Assembly: GCA_934045905.1 (NCBI GenBank)
Contig: OW203773.1
Location: 14,309,246 to 14,373,245, forward strand
Reading direction: 5' to 3'
DNA: 64,000 bases
DNA from: Leuctra nigra
Taxonomy: Eukaryota; Arthropoda; Insecta; Plecoptera; Leuctridae
In this document: positions 33,540-44,988 of the stretch, piece by piece
How the letters are laid out: every line of letters starts with the position of its first letter
Numbering within the stretch: the first letter of the stretch is position 1
Notes under the pieces: generated by a model
Database searches by the model: none
The model's input: the letters and a program-made list of their open reading frames with translations, nothing else
What the model was told of the DNA's origin: nothing
Translations under genes and position numbers: made by a program

Positions 33540-34800
33540 CTAGTGAAGCGGCCGCTCCACCCAGCCAAGTCGTACTGTACGATCACACTCACTCAACATA
33601 CCGTAAATGCCTATGATGAGCAGACCCAACCACTTTTACTGTGAGCAACAACATGGCATTTTCGGCCTACTGGATCTCAAAATTGGGAAATCTCACATTG
33701 TTGTGAAATATCTTAATTTCGAGCTATGGCCCACCCCACCACATATACCAAATTTGGGAACAATATGTTATGTCATTTGCGTGATAAAGGACCGTGAAAT
33801 ACGTCACTTTCTGATTCTGATGATATCAGGAAACACCGCTATCACCGCCACAGCCTAAACAGCTGAACCGATCGATCTGAAATTTTTACCACATGGGCAC
33901 TTTTGGCGTCTGAGGTGCCTTTTTATAAAATCAACCGAGAGCCGCCATTTTGAAACCGGAAGTGATGTAATATCTCAAAAACGGTTTGACCGATCGGATT
34001 GAAATTAGCGCCAAATGATTCAGACGGTCATCTTTAAGGAACATCAATAATTGAAGTAGAAAAGTACTATTACCGAAACCGGAAATGACGTCATAAAAAT
34101 AAAGAATCGGACTTTTATTATCTCTTACTACAATAACTACATATTCAGAAGGCTTATAATAATTCATAACATTTATAGAAATAAATTCTATGTGGCAGTA
34201 ATTTCAGCCGCCATTTTGAAAACCGAAATTGATGCCATATGTCGAAAACGGCTGAACCGATTGGAACGACGCTTTCGCTTTTCTTCATGTAGTATCATTT
34301 ATAGCATTATTGTATTTGACGCAACTTTTATTAGTTATCTAATCGGAAATTGCTTATTTTTTAAAGAAATTAGTCATTGTTGTTCCGATATGTGTTACAT
34401 GTTGTGAGAATGATCTAAAAAAAGGAGTGATATCCCCATAAAAAACACTCCGTGTAAATATACCAGCCAAGTCTCTTCAACTATAAAAAAAATAGAAGAA
34501 ATCTAAAAATCCAGCACTGAAAAGTAGTGATATCAAAAAATAGACCAAGTCAAAACTTAGTTTTTAAAACCAAAATATACTTGGCGCATCGTTTTTAACG
34601 ACGTACATTTAATTTTTGGCATATACTTCTAAACTATTTATACACGATGCGCCAAGTATATTTTGGTTTTAAAAATTAAGTTTTGACTTGTTCCATTTTT
34701 TGATATCACTACTTTTCAGTGCTGAATTTTTAGATTTCTTCTATTTTTTATAGTTGAAGAGACTTGGCTAGTATTTTTACACGGAGTGTTTTTTATGGGT
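33540..34800 (+). mobile_element. Composite BC element, copy 4 (shortest, 1261 bp)
   Basis: Starts CTAGTGAAGCGGCCGCTCCAC and continues through B (ACCGGAAGTGATGTAAT, ACCGGAAATGACGTCAT). It ends in a compact foldback: left arm 34435-34592 (CCCATAAAAAACACTCCGTG onward), a ~50-base loop, and right arm 34644-34799. It shows the minimal layout of the family. Non-coding. Confidence 0.85.
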
Positions 34801-35100
34801 TATAAATTACAATAAAAAATATAAAACACTCTCAGATCATCAACACTCGTTTCACAATTCAAAGTAATAAAGTAAATACACAAATAATATAATAATTTTA
34901 ATTATAATTAAAATTATTATATTAAGAGAAACAGAAACACATGAAAAGGCGCATCTGGCGCATTGGCAAAAATACCTTAAAATATGTTAGTACCAATGAC
35001 CATTCGAAGTTTTAAGTTAATCGGTCAATCGGTCAATCAATCGGTCAATCGGTCAATCGGTCAATCGGTCAATCGCAAAACGGTGATAATATTAGCTTAA
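34801..35100. repeat. AT palindrome and 8-bp repeat (GGTCAATC)n
   Basis: An AT-only palindrome (TTTTAATTATAATTAAAA) lies near 34900. At about 35020-35078 the octamer GGTCAATC is repeated about seven times. It appears to be expanded from an E-family interior motif (GTCAATCGGT). Confidence 0.7.
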
Positions 35101-35618
35101 CTAGGAAAACGCTCAGTGCAACGCGTTGATGAGCGAGCACCGACACATGCAAATTCACGAACCGGAATTCCGTACCAAACGCACAGAACATACACCCATA
35201 TTGAATTGGAATGTGTTCCAATCAAACAACATAAAAGTATATGATTTTCACCGAAACTTAAAAATAGCATCTAAACACTCTGGTATTACTAAAGCAAATC
35301 AGATTCAGTTGGCAGTGCAAAAACATTCTATTCGATACTTGATTGCTGACAGATATTCAAAATGTTAATAAGTGCATACTTTATTGACTGATTGGGCTGA
35401 AAATGTGTATATTAATAGACAATGTAGGTCTTAATGACCATGCAAAATATGAGTTTGATCAGATTTATTGAAGACCATTTTAATTCTTCAACCTATCAGG
35501 AGATATTTATTAAAATTTTAACCATTGAGCGGATTTCACAAAAATATGGGTCTGCAGCACCCAGAGAATGTCCGAACATGTGTACAAAATTTCAGCTCGA
35601 TCGAAGAAAAACTGTAAC
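35101..35618. mobile_element. E-family element, 5' portion
   Basis: Starts CTAGGAAAACGCTCAGTG with GCGTTGATGAGCGAGCACC and runs through ATGACCATGCAAAATATGAG to TGTACAAAATTTCAGCTCGA. The GAGCGAGCGAAGCG terminus is missing; a MITE begins at 35619. Confidence 0.7.
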
Positions 35619-35786
35619 CTGGGGGATTATTCCTGAAAAAGTGAGAGTGAGTATGAGAAAAAAATAGTGAGAAATTCAGTATCAGCCAATAGAATATAAG
35701 CCCGCTGGATTCTTAATGATTGATAAAAAATTCTCACTATATTTTTCTCATACTCGACTATCACTTTTTTACAGGAATAAGGGTCC
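35619..35786. mobile_element. ~168-bp inverted-repeat MITE
   Basis: The left end GGGGATTATTCCTGAAAAAG and the right end, in reverse (CCTTATTCCTGTAAAAAAGTG), are imperfect inverted repeats, followed inward by GAGTATGAGAAAAA on both sides. Non-coding. Confidence 0.7.
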
Positions 35787-35794
35787 TTCATGCC

Positions 35795-36117
35795 TCAGGA
35801 AGCCAAGTCTTGAAACTTACACTTTCAGGACGCAAACGCTCTCGGACGTCATAAAGTCCCATTTACTGTAAGAATGATGACCTTGAAATCTACCTTGAAC
35901 TGTTTAGCTTAATTTTGAATAAGGTTTTATCACTGTATAATATCTGTAATAATTATTATATTATTAATAAATTGTTTCCAATAGATTGCTGGATGCCAAT
36001 TAAATTAGTGGCTTGACTTTATGTTTCAATGTCGATCACTCTTACAGTAAATGGGTGTTTATGACGTCCTAGGGCGTTTGCGTCCTGAAGGCGTAAGTTT
36101 CAAGACTTGGCCTCCAG
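35795..36117. mobile_element. Inverted-repeat MITE, first of an adjacent pair
   Basis: Inverted ends of about 80 bases read GCCAAGTCTTGAAACTTACA, CAGGACGCAAACGCTCTCGG and ACGTCATAAAGTCCCAT. It abuts a second copy (36118-36446) at the palindromic junction TTGGCCTCCAGGAGGCCAA. Confidence 0.8.
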
Positions 36118-36446
36118 GAGGCCAAGTCTTGAAACTTACGCTTTCAGGACGCAAACGCTCTCGGACGTCATAAAGTCCCATTCACTGTAAGAGTGATCGA
36201 CATTGAATCATTAATTTAAGTCACTTATTTGATTGTCATCCAGCAATCTATTGGAAACAATTTATTAACATTATAATTATTATTTCAGATGTTATACAGT
36301 CATTAAACGTTAAAACCTTATTCAAAATGAATAGCTAAACAGTTGACAGTAGATTTCAAGGTCGCCATTCTTACAGTAAATGGGACTTGTTGACGTCCTA
36401 GAGCGTTTGCGTCCTGAAAGCGTAAGTTTCAAGACTTGGCCTCCAG
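36118..36446. mobile_element. Inverted-repeat MITE, second of an adjacent pair
   Basis: Same ends and length class as 35795-36117 with an interior in opposite arrangement (the ATTGGAAACAATTTATTAA block is inverted relative to the first copy). The two together form four alternating inverted arms. Confidence 0.8.
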
Positions 36447-36886
36447 GTCTTAATACATATCAGCGTCTTCAGTTTCGTGACGTGTGAATTTCTATCTGTA
36501 GATCGAATGCGAGAAAATGAAATGATTTGCCATTGTAGACAGAAATACAACCTTGCATGCATGACATTACGTTTGAAACCACTATACCCTGCAGCAATAT
36601 TCTCATTTTTCCTCAAAAATCCATCGGTAATTTTGAAAGTTAACTTTGAGTAACTTGTAACTTGTACGTTCCTTTTGTCATGAAGTAACTTTATCTTCTT
36701 TTTTGACCAAGTAACTTTTAACTTAAACGAAGTTCCGCGTGATTTACAAGCACAAATGTTTTAATTAGAGCTTTTATTTCAAAGACAAATATAAACGTTA
36801 CCTTGGTTGAAAGTCACATTTGCTCTATCCACTCAATTAGTTTTAGAACCGAGGTCTCTGTAGTTTGATTCCACATCTTTATGACC

Positions 36887-36894
36887 TATATAAA
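36887..36894 (+). promoter_or_regulatory. TATA box of the plus-strand P450
   Basis: TATATAAA lies 47 bases before the ATG at 36941, within ATGACCTATATAAACACC. The same box, surroundings and spacing recur at the minus-strand paralogue (63491-63484). About 27 bases downstream is CACACAGTATT, a possible initiator. Confidence 0.85.
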
Positions 36895-36940
36895 CACCCG
36901 CCACTGCACAGCTCCACACAGTATTGTGTTATCCTTCAAG

Positions 36941-39900
36941 ATGTTGGTCGCAGCGGCTGTGCTATTTGTTCTCTACGTCACGTATTGGTGGACTCACAGA
37001 CACCTGTGGATTCATGGCAGAAACCTGCCAGGACCAATGTGGTTTCCGTTCATTGGAAACATGGGTTACTCGTCCAACGATGGCGTAAAAAACTTTCAAC
37101 TTATCCTCGGATTTATAAAAACGTATGGATCTATTTGTCGAGCGTGGGTTGGTCCGAAGTTATACGTCATAATGTGCGATCCGGATGATATTGCGCATGT
37201 CCTGAGCAACCCTAGAGTCAGAGATTCCGATCCTTTGTTCTACAAATCTCAGAAGATTTTCGTTGGAAATGGTTCGATTGCTCTGTCCGGTGCAGAATGG
37301 ACAACACGGCATAAACTAGTTGCTCCGGCGTTCAATCGAAAGCTGCTTCTAACTTATGTACCTATATTTGCAGCGAACGGCTCCATCTTGGAACAAAGTC
37401 TTATGAACGTAAGTCAATTTTAATGAATTGAAATAATTAATTATGAATTTCTTTTCGAGGTATGGGTAACCAAACGGCAAGCACACGTTCTTCAAAAGTT
37501 TTTCTTTAAAGTTTTTTTTATATTTTTCTTATCTTGTCTTTAAATGGGCACCGAGAGTTCATACCCCCAGCGCCACGAGTGAAAGAAATAAGCAACATTT
37601 GTGGGAATGATCTTCAACTATTTAATTTATCATTGGCCGTGACCTAGCAACCGATCAAATATCAACAAATTACTCAAAATATTTCGGAATCAGAACCAAG
37701 TCGCGCAAATTAATATTGTGATCAGATTCAGTGAAATTGTGAACACTTTATTACCAATATTTTGCAGGCGAATAAACATTAGATAAACTTGTGTAAATTT
37801 TAAGGAGTGATTGCGTAATATATGCAGCAACGTATAACTGCAGCGACTTGGACGCCTTGCCAAAGGTATAAGCTTCCTTCCCACTGCTTAGGTGGCTCTG
37901 TATGTACTTTTTGCAGCGCTATCTGTAGTCTAAACACGCTGCCTATAGTAGCGGCTATTACAACCTAATTACCGTTAGTTTAATCTTCAAATTAGATAAA
38001 CTCAAAATGTAGTGTATTACAATTATATACTGCGGCTTAAATAAACTGCAGTCGACATCGCCTGAGGTTAGTGTTAACTAAGGAAATAAGCGCCGGAATT
38101 AAAGTACAATATATAATGGCTAGAATTAGTTTTCTGAAGTAGAGTTTAAGCTAACTGTAGCTTAAACTTATGTTTATTCCAGTCCTTAATACTGCCACAC
38201 ACTGGATGATTAATTTACCCAAAATAATTGAAATTCTTGTTGGAATTTAATATTATGATTTATGTAAAAAAATAATTCAAAAAAGGCAAACTGTTATTAA
38301 ATTAAACTATTTTGGGTCCGGTTGTACAAATAATTATTACACTGAGGAAAAAAGCTCTAGAACTCTGCAATACTGCATCTCAGTAATACACTTAATTTCC
38401 TCAAATACTAAACTTTACTTTAACTAATTAATACCGGCCCTTAGAAGTTCTACCTACTGTTATTTTCCAATAATTTCCACAAGTTCCAACATTTTTCGCC
38501 ATCTACAGTATGACAACTTAAGAGGCAAACGGAAGCGAGCGGGAATCGCACGATTTGTCAGAGCGTTTTTTTGAAATGTTGTCTTCCCACTAAATAATTT
38601 TAAAAAATCAGATAGTAACGACCCATTACAGCCTAATAATGCCGCACACTGGAGTTCATTATGACCTCTGGTGCTACCTCAAAGTGTTAAATACGATTTT
38701 TTTTTATTATTTGACTTAAAAATATCGTATTTAACACTTTGAGGTCGTACCAGAGGTCATAATGAACTCCAGTGTGCGGCATTATTTAGTCTATTAGGCT
38801 GTTATGGGTCGTTACTATCTGATTTTTGAAAATTATTTAGTGGGAAGACAAAATTTAAAAAAAAAACGTTCTGACGAATCATGCGATTCCCGCTCGCTTC
38901 CGTTTGCTTCTTAACATTGTTTTTGTTGATTTTCCAGGTCTCTGGTGGACCGACAATAGATGCATTCAAATACATTGGGAAATGCTCCCTCAGCTCCATC
39001 AAGGAATCTGTGTTAGGTAATTTAGCTTGTTTAGGGCCGGTAGTACCAAAGTTAATCTGAGCCGATTAACTAAATATTGGACTAAATTGGCGGCACAGCC
39101 AATCAGATACCTCAAAATGATTGAAACAATTGAATTTAATCAAAAAGTTAGTTAATCCAGCAAATTTAGCTTTGGTAATACCGGGCCTTACTGGATAGTT
39201 ATCTTTGAACGATTATGTGGTCAACTTTGTGTTGTGATTGCAAACCAGTAAAAAGAGTACCTAGGTAAAATTGTATTCAAGTTTAGTATTTTATATGTCT
39301 CTTGTATAGATTTCCTTTACTGTTCATATCTGGTTCTATTTCTAATATTACACATTTAGAATTTAAGTCTTTCATTTGTAGGTGAATATCACACAAAATT
39401 ATATTAAATTTGGCATTTATTGATGTTATATTTTAAATCACTTTTTACTCAATGTATCAGTAACCAAAATTATTTACACAGCGGATTTATTAAGAAACTG
39501 TTTGAACATTTTGAAAATCTCGTCAACGAAGGGGAAAGGGTAGATTTGACAGTATCACGAGACATAAAGACCTAATACTAGGAAAACGCTCAGTGTACTG
39601 CGTTGATGAGCGAGCACGGGTACGTGCAAATTCTCGAACCTGAAATGCGTACAACGCACAGAAAACATATGCTTTCATATTGAATTGAAATATGATCCAG
39701 ACAATCAACAAAAATCTATATTCTTTTCATCGAAACTTGAAAATAGCATCTAAGCACCCTGGTACATAAAGCAAATCAGATTCAATTCAATTGGCCTTGG
39801 AAAACATTTATTTTTATACTTTATTTCTGACAGCTTATAAAAATGTCAATAAGTTCATACGTTCTTAACTGATTGGGATGAAAATGTGTGAAATAAGAGA

Positions 39901-41539
39901 AAATGTTGGTCTTAATGACCATGCAAAATATGAGTTTGATCAGATTTATCGAAGACCATTTTCACACATTTTGATACAAGCGACAATACCAATCAAATGC
40001 GATATAAGATAAGGGTCCAAGACTATTCAACAGGTTCTTGGTGTTTCAGGTGAAGGTCCTATGGCTAAGAATACTGTGGACGTTGTGAGACTTTCGAAGT
40101 CTTCAGCTCTGATTGCGTCTCGATATATGCAACCTTGGCTCCTCATTGATTGGATCTACACACTCACAAAAGATGGTAAAGAAGTAGCTGCAAACAGCAA
40201 GGTATGTATATCAAATCTTCTAACACTGGACATCAACGGTACACAGATATATCAAATCTTTCCCACATAAATATGCCTCGAGTCTGTCTAAAAATAAATC
40301 CCTGTGTACACAAGGAAAACGCTCCGAAAAGCGAGCCTTCTTATTGCATTGGAATTGATGCGTTTGCAAGTTTCTGCTCTACAGACCTTGGAAATGACTG
40401 AAACGAAATACGTCAATGAAGAAGTGACAAAATAGCTGAAATTTTCTTCAAGATGCTTGACTTATATTCCCAAACGCGTATGTAGTTTGTAAACTACAGA
40501 TCAATTTTCTGAAATTAATGCATTGGTCCTGCTATAATTTATAAGGATACTGGCAGGAATAGGTTTCTTGGATATTTGCAAAGCTTATGCTAGATGATCT
40601 GATCCGTTTCTACGTTTGACCTGTAATGCCAACAAATATACAAAGCGAGTCGTAAGTTTATAGTGGAGCCGCTCCCTACAATGATAATTCACATCTTTGT
40701 TCTTTCCTTCCCAGGCCATAAACAAGCTCAGTGAAGGGATAATCGCCAAGAAACAGGACGAGTATCGACGAGGAATCAAACGCTCCGGATTGAATACTTC
40801 AAGCGACAAGAAGATCAACTCCTTCCTGGACATGATGCTGGAAGCCTCGGAGTCTCAAGGTTCTCCGTTGTCTGCCGAGGATCTTAGAGATGAAGTGAAG
40901 AATCTGATCATGACTGGTACAGAAACCACAGCCCTGGCGATGTCCTACTTCCTCCTCCTCATCGCGATCCACAGCGATGTGCAAGACCAGATCCACCAGG
41001 AGTTGGACGACATCTTTGATTGTGACAATCAGCGTCTGGTGACGGCGGAAGATCTGGACAAGATGGTCGTCTTGGAACGAGCGATCAAGGAGACCATAAG
41101 ACTTTTCCCAACAGTTCCACATCTATTAAAAGCTTTGCCGGAAGATATCCCCATTGGCAACGGGAGGATACTTCCTAAAGATTCTATAGCAGTTGTTTCT
41201 TTATACGCTCTTCACCGCAATGAGAAGTATTTCAAAGATGGTTACAGTTTCTGTCCTGATCGCTGGTTGTCTTCCGATGAATCTGGTAAACGTCATCCTT
41301 ACTCTCATCTGCCATTCGGTTCAGGAGCCAGATCATGTCCAGGTCGTCACTACGCAATGCTACAGATGAAGTGCACGTTAAGTACTGTACTTAGGAGACT
41401 GAATGTGTCCACACATTTGACGATGGATGTGATAAATAATAACCTAATAGCAGGAAATACTTTGCAATTGAATCCGGATATTGGTTACATGGTAAATTTA
41501 AATCCACGAAACACTGTTTTATCTATGTACAAAATCTGA
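36941..41539 (+). CDS. CYP4-type cytochrome P450, four exons, complete
   Basis: A microsomal haem-thiolate monooxygenase; insect CYP4-clan enzymes oxidise lipids, hormones or xenobiotics in the ER. Exons: 36941-37408, 38938-39016, 40050-40201, 40715-41539. All junctions are GT-AG and phases match, giving 507 aa. The start is the Met before LVAAAVLFVLYVTYWW (membrane anchor); the open frame runs 20 codons further upstream but crosses the TATA region. Then come LPGPMWFPFIGN, the I-helix GTETT (301-305), KETIR (ExxR, 359-362), CPDRW, and the haem loop FGSGARSCPGR with Cys441. AATAAA at 41762 is a possible polyadenylation signal. The paralogue is at 63440-60926. Substrate unknown. Confidence 0.93.
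37409..38517. other. P450 intron 1, unremarkable part
   Basis: No coding sequence or clear mobile element was recognised before the TTAA-flanked foldback element at 38522. A short AAATACCGGCCCTTA-like motif near 38430-38445 resembles the 160-bp MITE end. Confidence 0.45.
38522..38910. mobile_element. 389-bp foldback element flanked by TTAA
   Basis: Arms of about 180 bases form a near-complete palindrome (GAGGCAAACGGAAGCGAGCG at one end, the reverse at the other; inner GTGCGGCATTATT and GAGGTCATAATGAACTCCAG). TTAA flanks both ends (38518-38521 and 38911-38914). It sits in intron 1 and ends 27 bases before exon 2 of the P450. Confidence 0.85.
39031..39190. mobile_element. 160-bp palindromic MITE in P450 intron 2
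   Basis: Same family as 6309-6470: ends TTAGGGCCGGTAGTACCAAA and AGCTTTGGTAATACCGGGCC. It starts about 15 bases after the exon 2 splice donor. Confidence 0.8.
39578..39970. mobile_element. E-family element, 5' fragment in P450 intron 2
   Basis: Starts CTAGGAAAACGCTCAGTG and contains GCAAATCAGATTCAATTCAA and GACCATGCAAAATATGAG, then stops after GAAGACCATTTTCA. The E terminus is missing. Confidence 0.7.
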
Positions 41540-42311
41540 AACCATCATCGACGTGATACAGGGTTATAGGTCATGGTGGAGGTTATATTTGTTACTGATA
41601 TGGGATGACAGTTGTCCTAGCATAAATATAATATTAACAATAGCAGGAGAGTGTCCTCTTATTACCTGTGTAATATCTTAACTTTTATTACGACATGGTT
41701 GTAATTTGCAGTAAATTGAAATAAGATACAAGATAATATTATATTATTAGCTTACCTGCTTAATAAAAAAATTTCAAAATATTCTCCAATGACAACTGAA
41801 TATTTTGTATAGTATTGTATTGTGGTTTGAATTGATTGAATTGTATTGTATTGTATAGTATTGTATTGAATTGATTGAATTGTATTGTATTGTATAGTAT
41901 GTATTGAATTATAATGTATTGTATTGAATTGTGTTGTTTTATTTAGCCATAAAATGTACGGCTCATATGGGCATTGTCAAAAAATACATAAAATACCTAC
42001 ATCGTCAATTATTGTTAAAATCATAAAAATCCCTATGAAAAAGGAAATTTTCCTTGATATTCTCTATAAATAAGGAAATGTGTGGTTGTATCTATTAGAG
42101 ATGGAAAAGTAGTTTAGTACACTTATGAAAATATCGTCATGTCTTTTTCTGTACGGTCGCAAAGTTACACAGAAAGAAAAGCTGTAACTTTAAAGTAATA
42201 TAATATTAAAAATTAGTTCACATCCACTGGCCACTTTTCCTGCAATTATGGTACAAAACTTGAGTCCCTATTCTAATGTCGAATTTGAACGATTTCACAT
42301 AACGAGCTTAA
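41540..42311. other. P450 3' flank with degenerate TTGTA repeat
   Basis: Includes the presumed 3' UTR of the P450 (AATAAA at 41762-41767). At about 41805-41935 there is a degenerate tandem of ATTGTATTG / AATTGATTG units. No other gene. Confidence 0.6.
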
Positions 42312-42840
42312 GGTGATACTAGCGCTCGGCCGTTTTAGAAAATTGAGAGAGAAAAATTGTTTCATAAGTGAGTGTAACTTTTACAGGATGTTCACATGAT
42401 CAGTCTGATTGTATATTAGAAGAACTTTTTCATTTTTGCTTATTGCATCGTTAATTAGGCGCCGGTTTTACAACAAAACCGCGCAAAACTATGAAATTTG
42501 CGATACGATTAGAGACCAAACCAGTTAACCAATTGATCTAAAATTTTAACCATGATTAGATAAAAAAAAAAACTTAGGGTTGTCTTTTGGCACATTTTTT
42601 AAATTTAATTTTATACGGCGCCCAGGGAGACAAGAAAATAGCTAATTTTTCTCCAAAAATCTACTAATTATTACTAATTAACGAAACAAAAAATCAAAAA
42701 TGTGCCAAGGGATAACCCTAAGTTTTTTTTTATCTAATCATGATTAAAATTTCAAATAATTTGGTCTACCCATTTCGTCTCCAATTGTATCGTAAAAAGT
42801 GTCTGCAAAAAGCATCAAAATCGCTCGCGCTTGCAGCATC
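42312..42840. mobile_element. 529-bp TTAA-flanked element, copy 1
   Basis: Flanked by TTAA at 42308-42311 and 42841-42844. It starts GGTGATACTAGCGCTCGGCC and ends GCTCGCGCTTGCAGCATC; the ends are imperfect inverted repeats (GGTGmTrCwAGCGC). The interior is internally palindromic (TTAGGGTTGTC, GCGCCCAGGGAGACAAG). A copy of identical length is at 49582-50110. TTAA duplication is typical of piggyBac-type insertion, but the tips are not the usual CCC. Confidence 0.8.
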
Positions 42841-43164
42841 TTAATAGGAAGTTTCATCATTAACAGTGGTGTAGTCCTGAAGAAAATCGATGGGTATTCG
42901 CAGAAACAAAATCACGCAAGGAAGGAAAATCTTACTCAAGGTCACTCGTTTTGGTTCATTTTAATGATTATGATAATTTGTTATTCGGAAAAAAGTCTTG
43001 TGAGTACTCTATATTTCAACACTTTTCGAGAAATATATTGGGATTTATAACAGTTTTTACATTTTTGGGATAACAGAAATTAATCATTTTGATCGGAATA
43101 TTTCATTCTGTTGGTATTAATTAATTTGATAGAAATTGTGGTATGTCAAAAAAATCGAAACAAT

Positions 43165-43443
43165 TTTTTTTGTCTGGGGCTTAACGTCGCACTGTTCTGC
43201 ATCGAGGCAAATGGCGAAGGATGAATGATTATGATAATATTTGGGAGATGATGGTGAAGGTAGGTAAGGATGGAAGGTGGGAAGGAGGCGGGTGTAGCCT
43301 ATTAGTAGGGTACCTCACCATCATTTGCCTGTCGACTGAGGGAAAACCACGAAAAAACCCCAGTCAGGAAGGACGGCCGCGGGAATCGAACCCGGGCCTC
43401 CGGAATACAAGTTCAGAGCGTTAACCACGCACCCAACCTGTTC
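43165..43443 (-). mobile_element. tRNA-derived SINE, copy 2
   Basis: Minus-strand copy of the same SINE as 16573 and 60238: the B box appears as GGGAATCGAACCCGGGC on the plus strand, then GTCGACTGAGGGAAAACCAC, GGTGGGAAGGAGGCGG-type body and CTGGGGCTTAACGTCGCACT at its 3' end, with a short T tract (A-rich tail). Confidence 0.85.
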
Positions 43444-44707
43444 CGTATAACTGATTCCGTAAATCAGTTGAACTGATTTGTCTTGTGATTTATTTCAATA
43501 TTATTTAGTCCTCAAATAATAAGTAATGTTTCTAAGCAATGTTTTCTTTGCAAATTAATAGAATATTATCTCCTGTATCAAATTTCAACTTTATGACACT
43601 ATTATAAAAAATAATAATTGATGTAAATAAGATATAATTTTTATACGCCTGTATATACAGCGTAGCCCAATAATTTTTTTATATGTATACTCCCGGTCAA
43701 AGATATATTACATGTTTCCGGCGTATACACGCGTATATCCTCCACTAATTTAGCGCATATACCTAGACTTAGTTTTAATGGTTTACTGAGGTATCTTCTG
43801 GTCACTCAATGTGGATGTCAAGGATAATGTTCACTGGCCATGAATCCTTATTGAAATTATGTACTAAGTGGTTCCGTGCCTTGTAGTCGGGCTGCTAAGT
43901 CAAAAAATTCGGGGTTTAGTGATAAAAGCGTGGATTTTAGATATGTTGTAGAGAATAAAAAAACATTTGATTTTACTCGAGGGGGGTTTTCATATCTACC
44001 CCCGTTCGGGGGTGGCAAGGGTTCAAAGTTTTGGGGATGATTGCATATTAATATTAATTCAAATGAATTGAACAAATGTAATATGTCAATTAACATGCGA
44101 TAAATTGTAAAAGGGTTCAAATAAACTATAAAAAATTTAATATCGAGCAAAATGTGTAGGGGGGTGGTATAATTTCACCCTTTGCCTAATATTTACTATC
44201 TTCCACATTTATAGAGCGATTTCAAGTTTTAAGCATTCAATCGACAGATAAAATTACATAGATTCATGATATAATATTTGTTTTTGATTTGCAACAACCT
44301 ACCCCCGCTAGGGGGTGACAAGAGTTTAAAGTTAGGGGGATGATTCATTTTAATGTTAATTTACAATGAATATGATGTTACTTAACATGTCATTGATTGT
44401 AACAAGGTCCAAATTATATATAAAAAATTTAAAATTGACCAAAAATATTAAGGGTTTGCCAAAATTTTACCCCTTTCTTTATATTTACTATCTTCCACAA
44501 TTATGATGCGATTTACAGCTTCAAGTATTTAATCGATAGATAAAATTACATAGATTCATGTTATGATATTTGTTTCATGTTTGGAGTGACCTACCCCTGC
44601 TAGGGGTGGCAAGGGCTTAAAGTTTGGGGGATGATTTCACTTAAATATTAATTCTAGTTAGTTGTACAAATAATTTTTGCCTCTTTAAATTGTTACAAGG
44701 TCGACAT

Positions 44708-44906
44708 TGTGTTGTTATCAATCAATACTTAATAAACTACATAAGTTATTTAATTGAAACAGATAATTATAAGAATATAATGTGGTAGTCTTCTTTATTC
44801 TAAAACAGCCAGCAACTAACAATGTAACCACTCTAGTCACACTAGAGACTATGTTCACTTCCTGTTGGCACTGCCTTCTAGATCATCAGTTCTAGCCAAC
44901 ATCACA
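44708..44906 (-). repeat. 3' LTR of the gypsy element
   Basis: 199 bp, same sequence as 49018-49216. Adjacent to the polypurine tract at about 44907-44917. Confidence 0.95.
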
Positions 44907-44988
44907 TCCCCCTTTTTGGGTACTAACAAACATGAATACAACTTATGAAATTTCAAACTAATAGTACAAATGTTAGAATTAGACAATG

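Noticed and set aside
33540..34800. Calling BC elements outright Helitrons
   Set aside because: The hairpin-CTAG end and lack of target duplication fit, but the other end lacks the canonical TC and is a large foldback, and no Rep/helicase is present.
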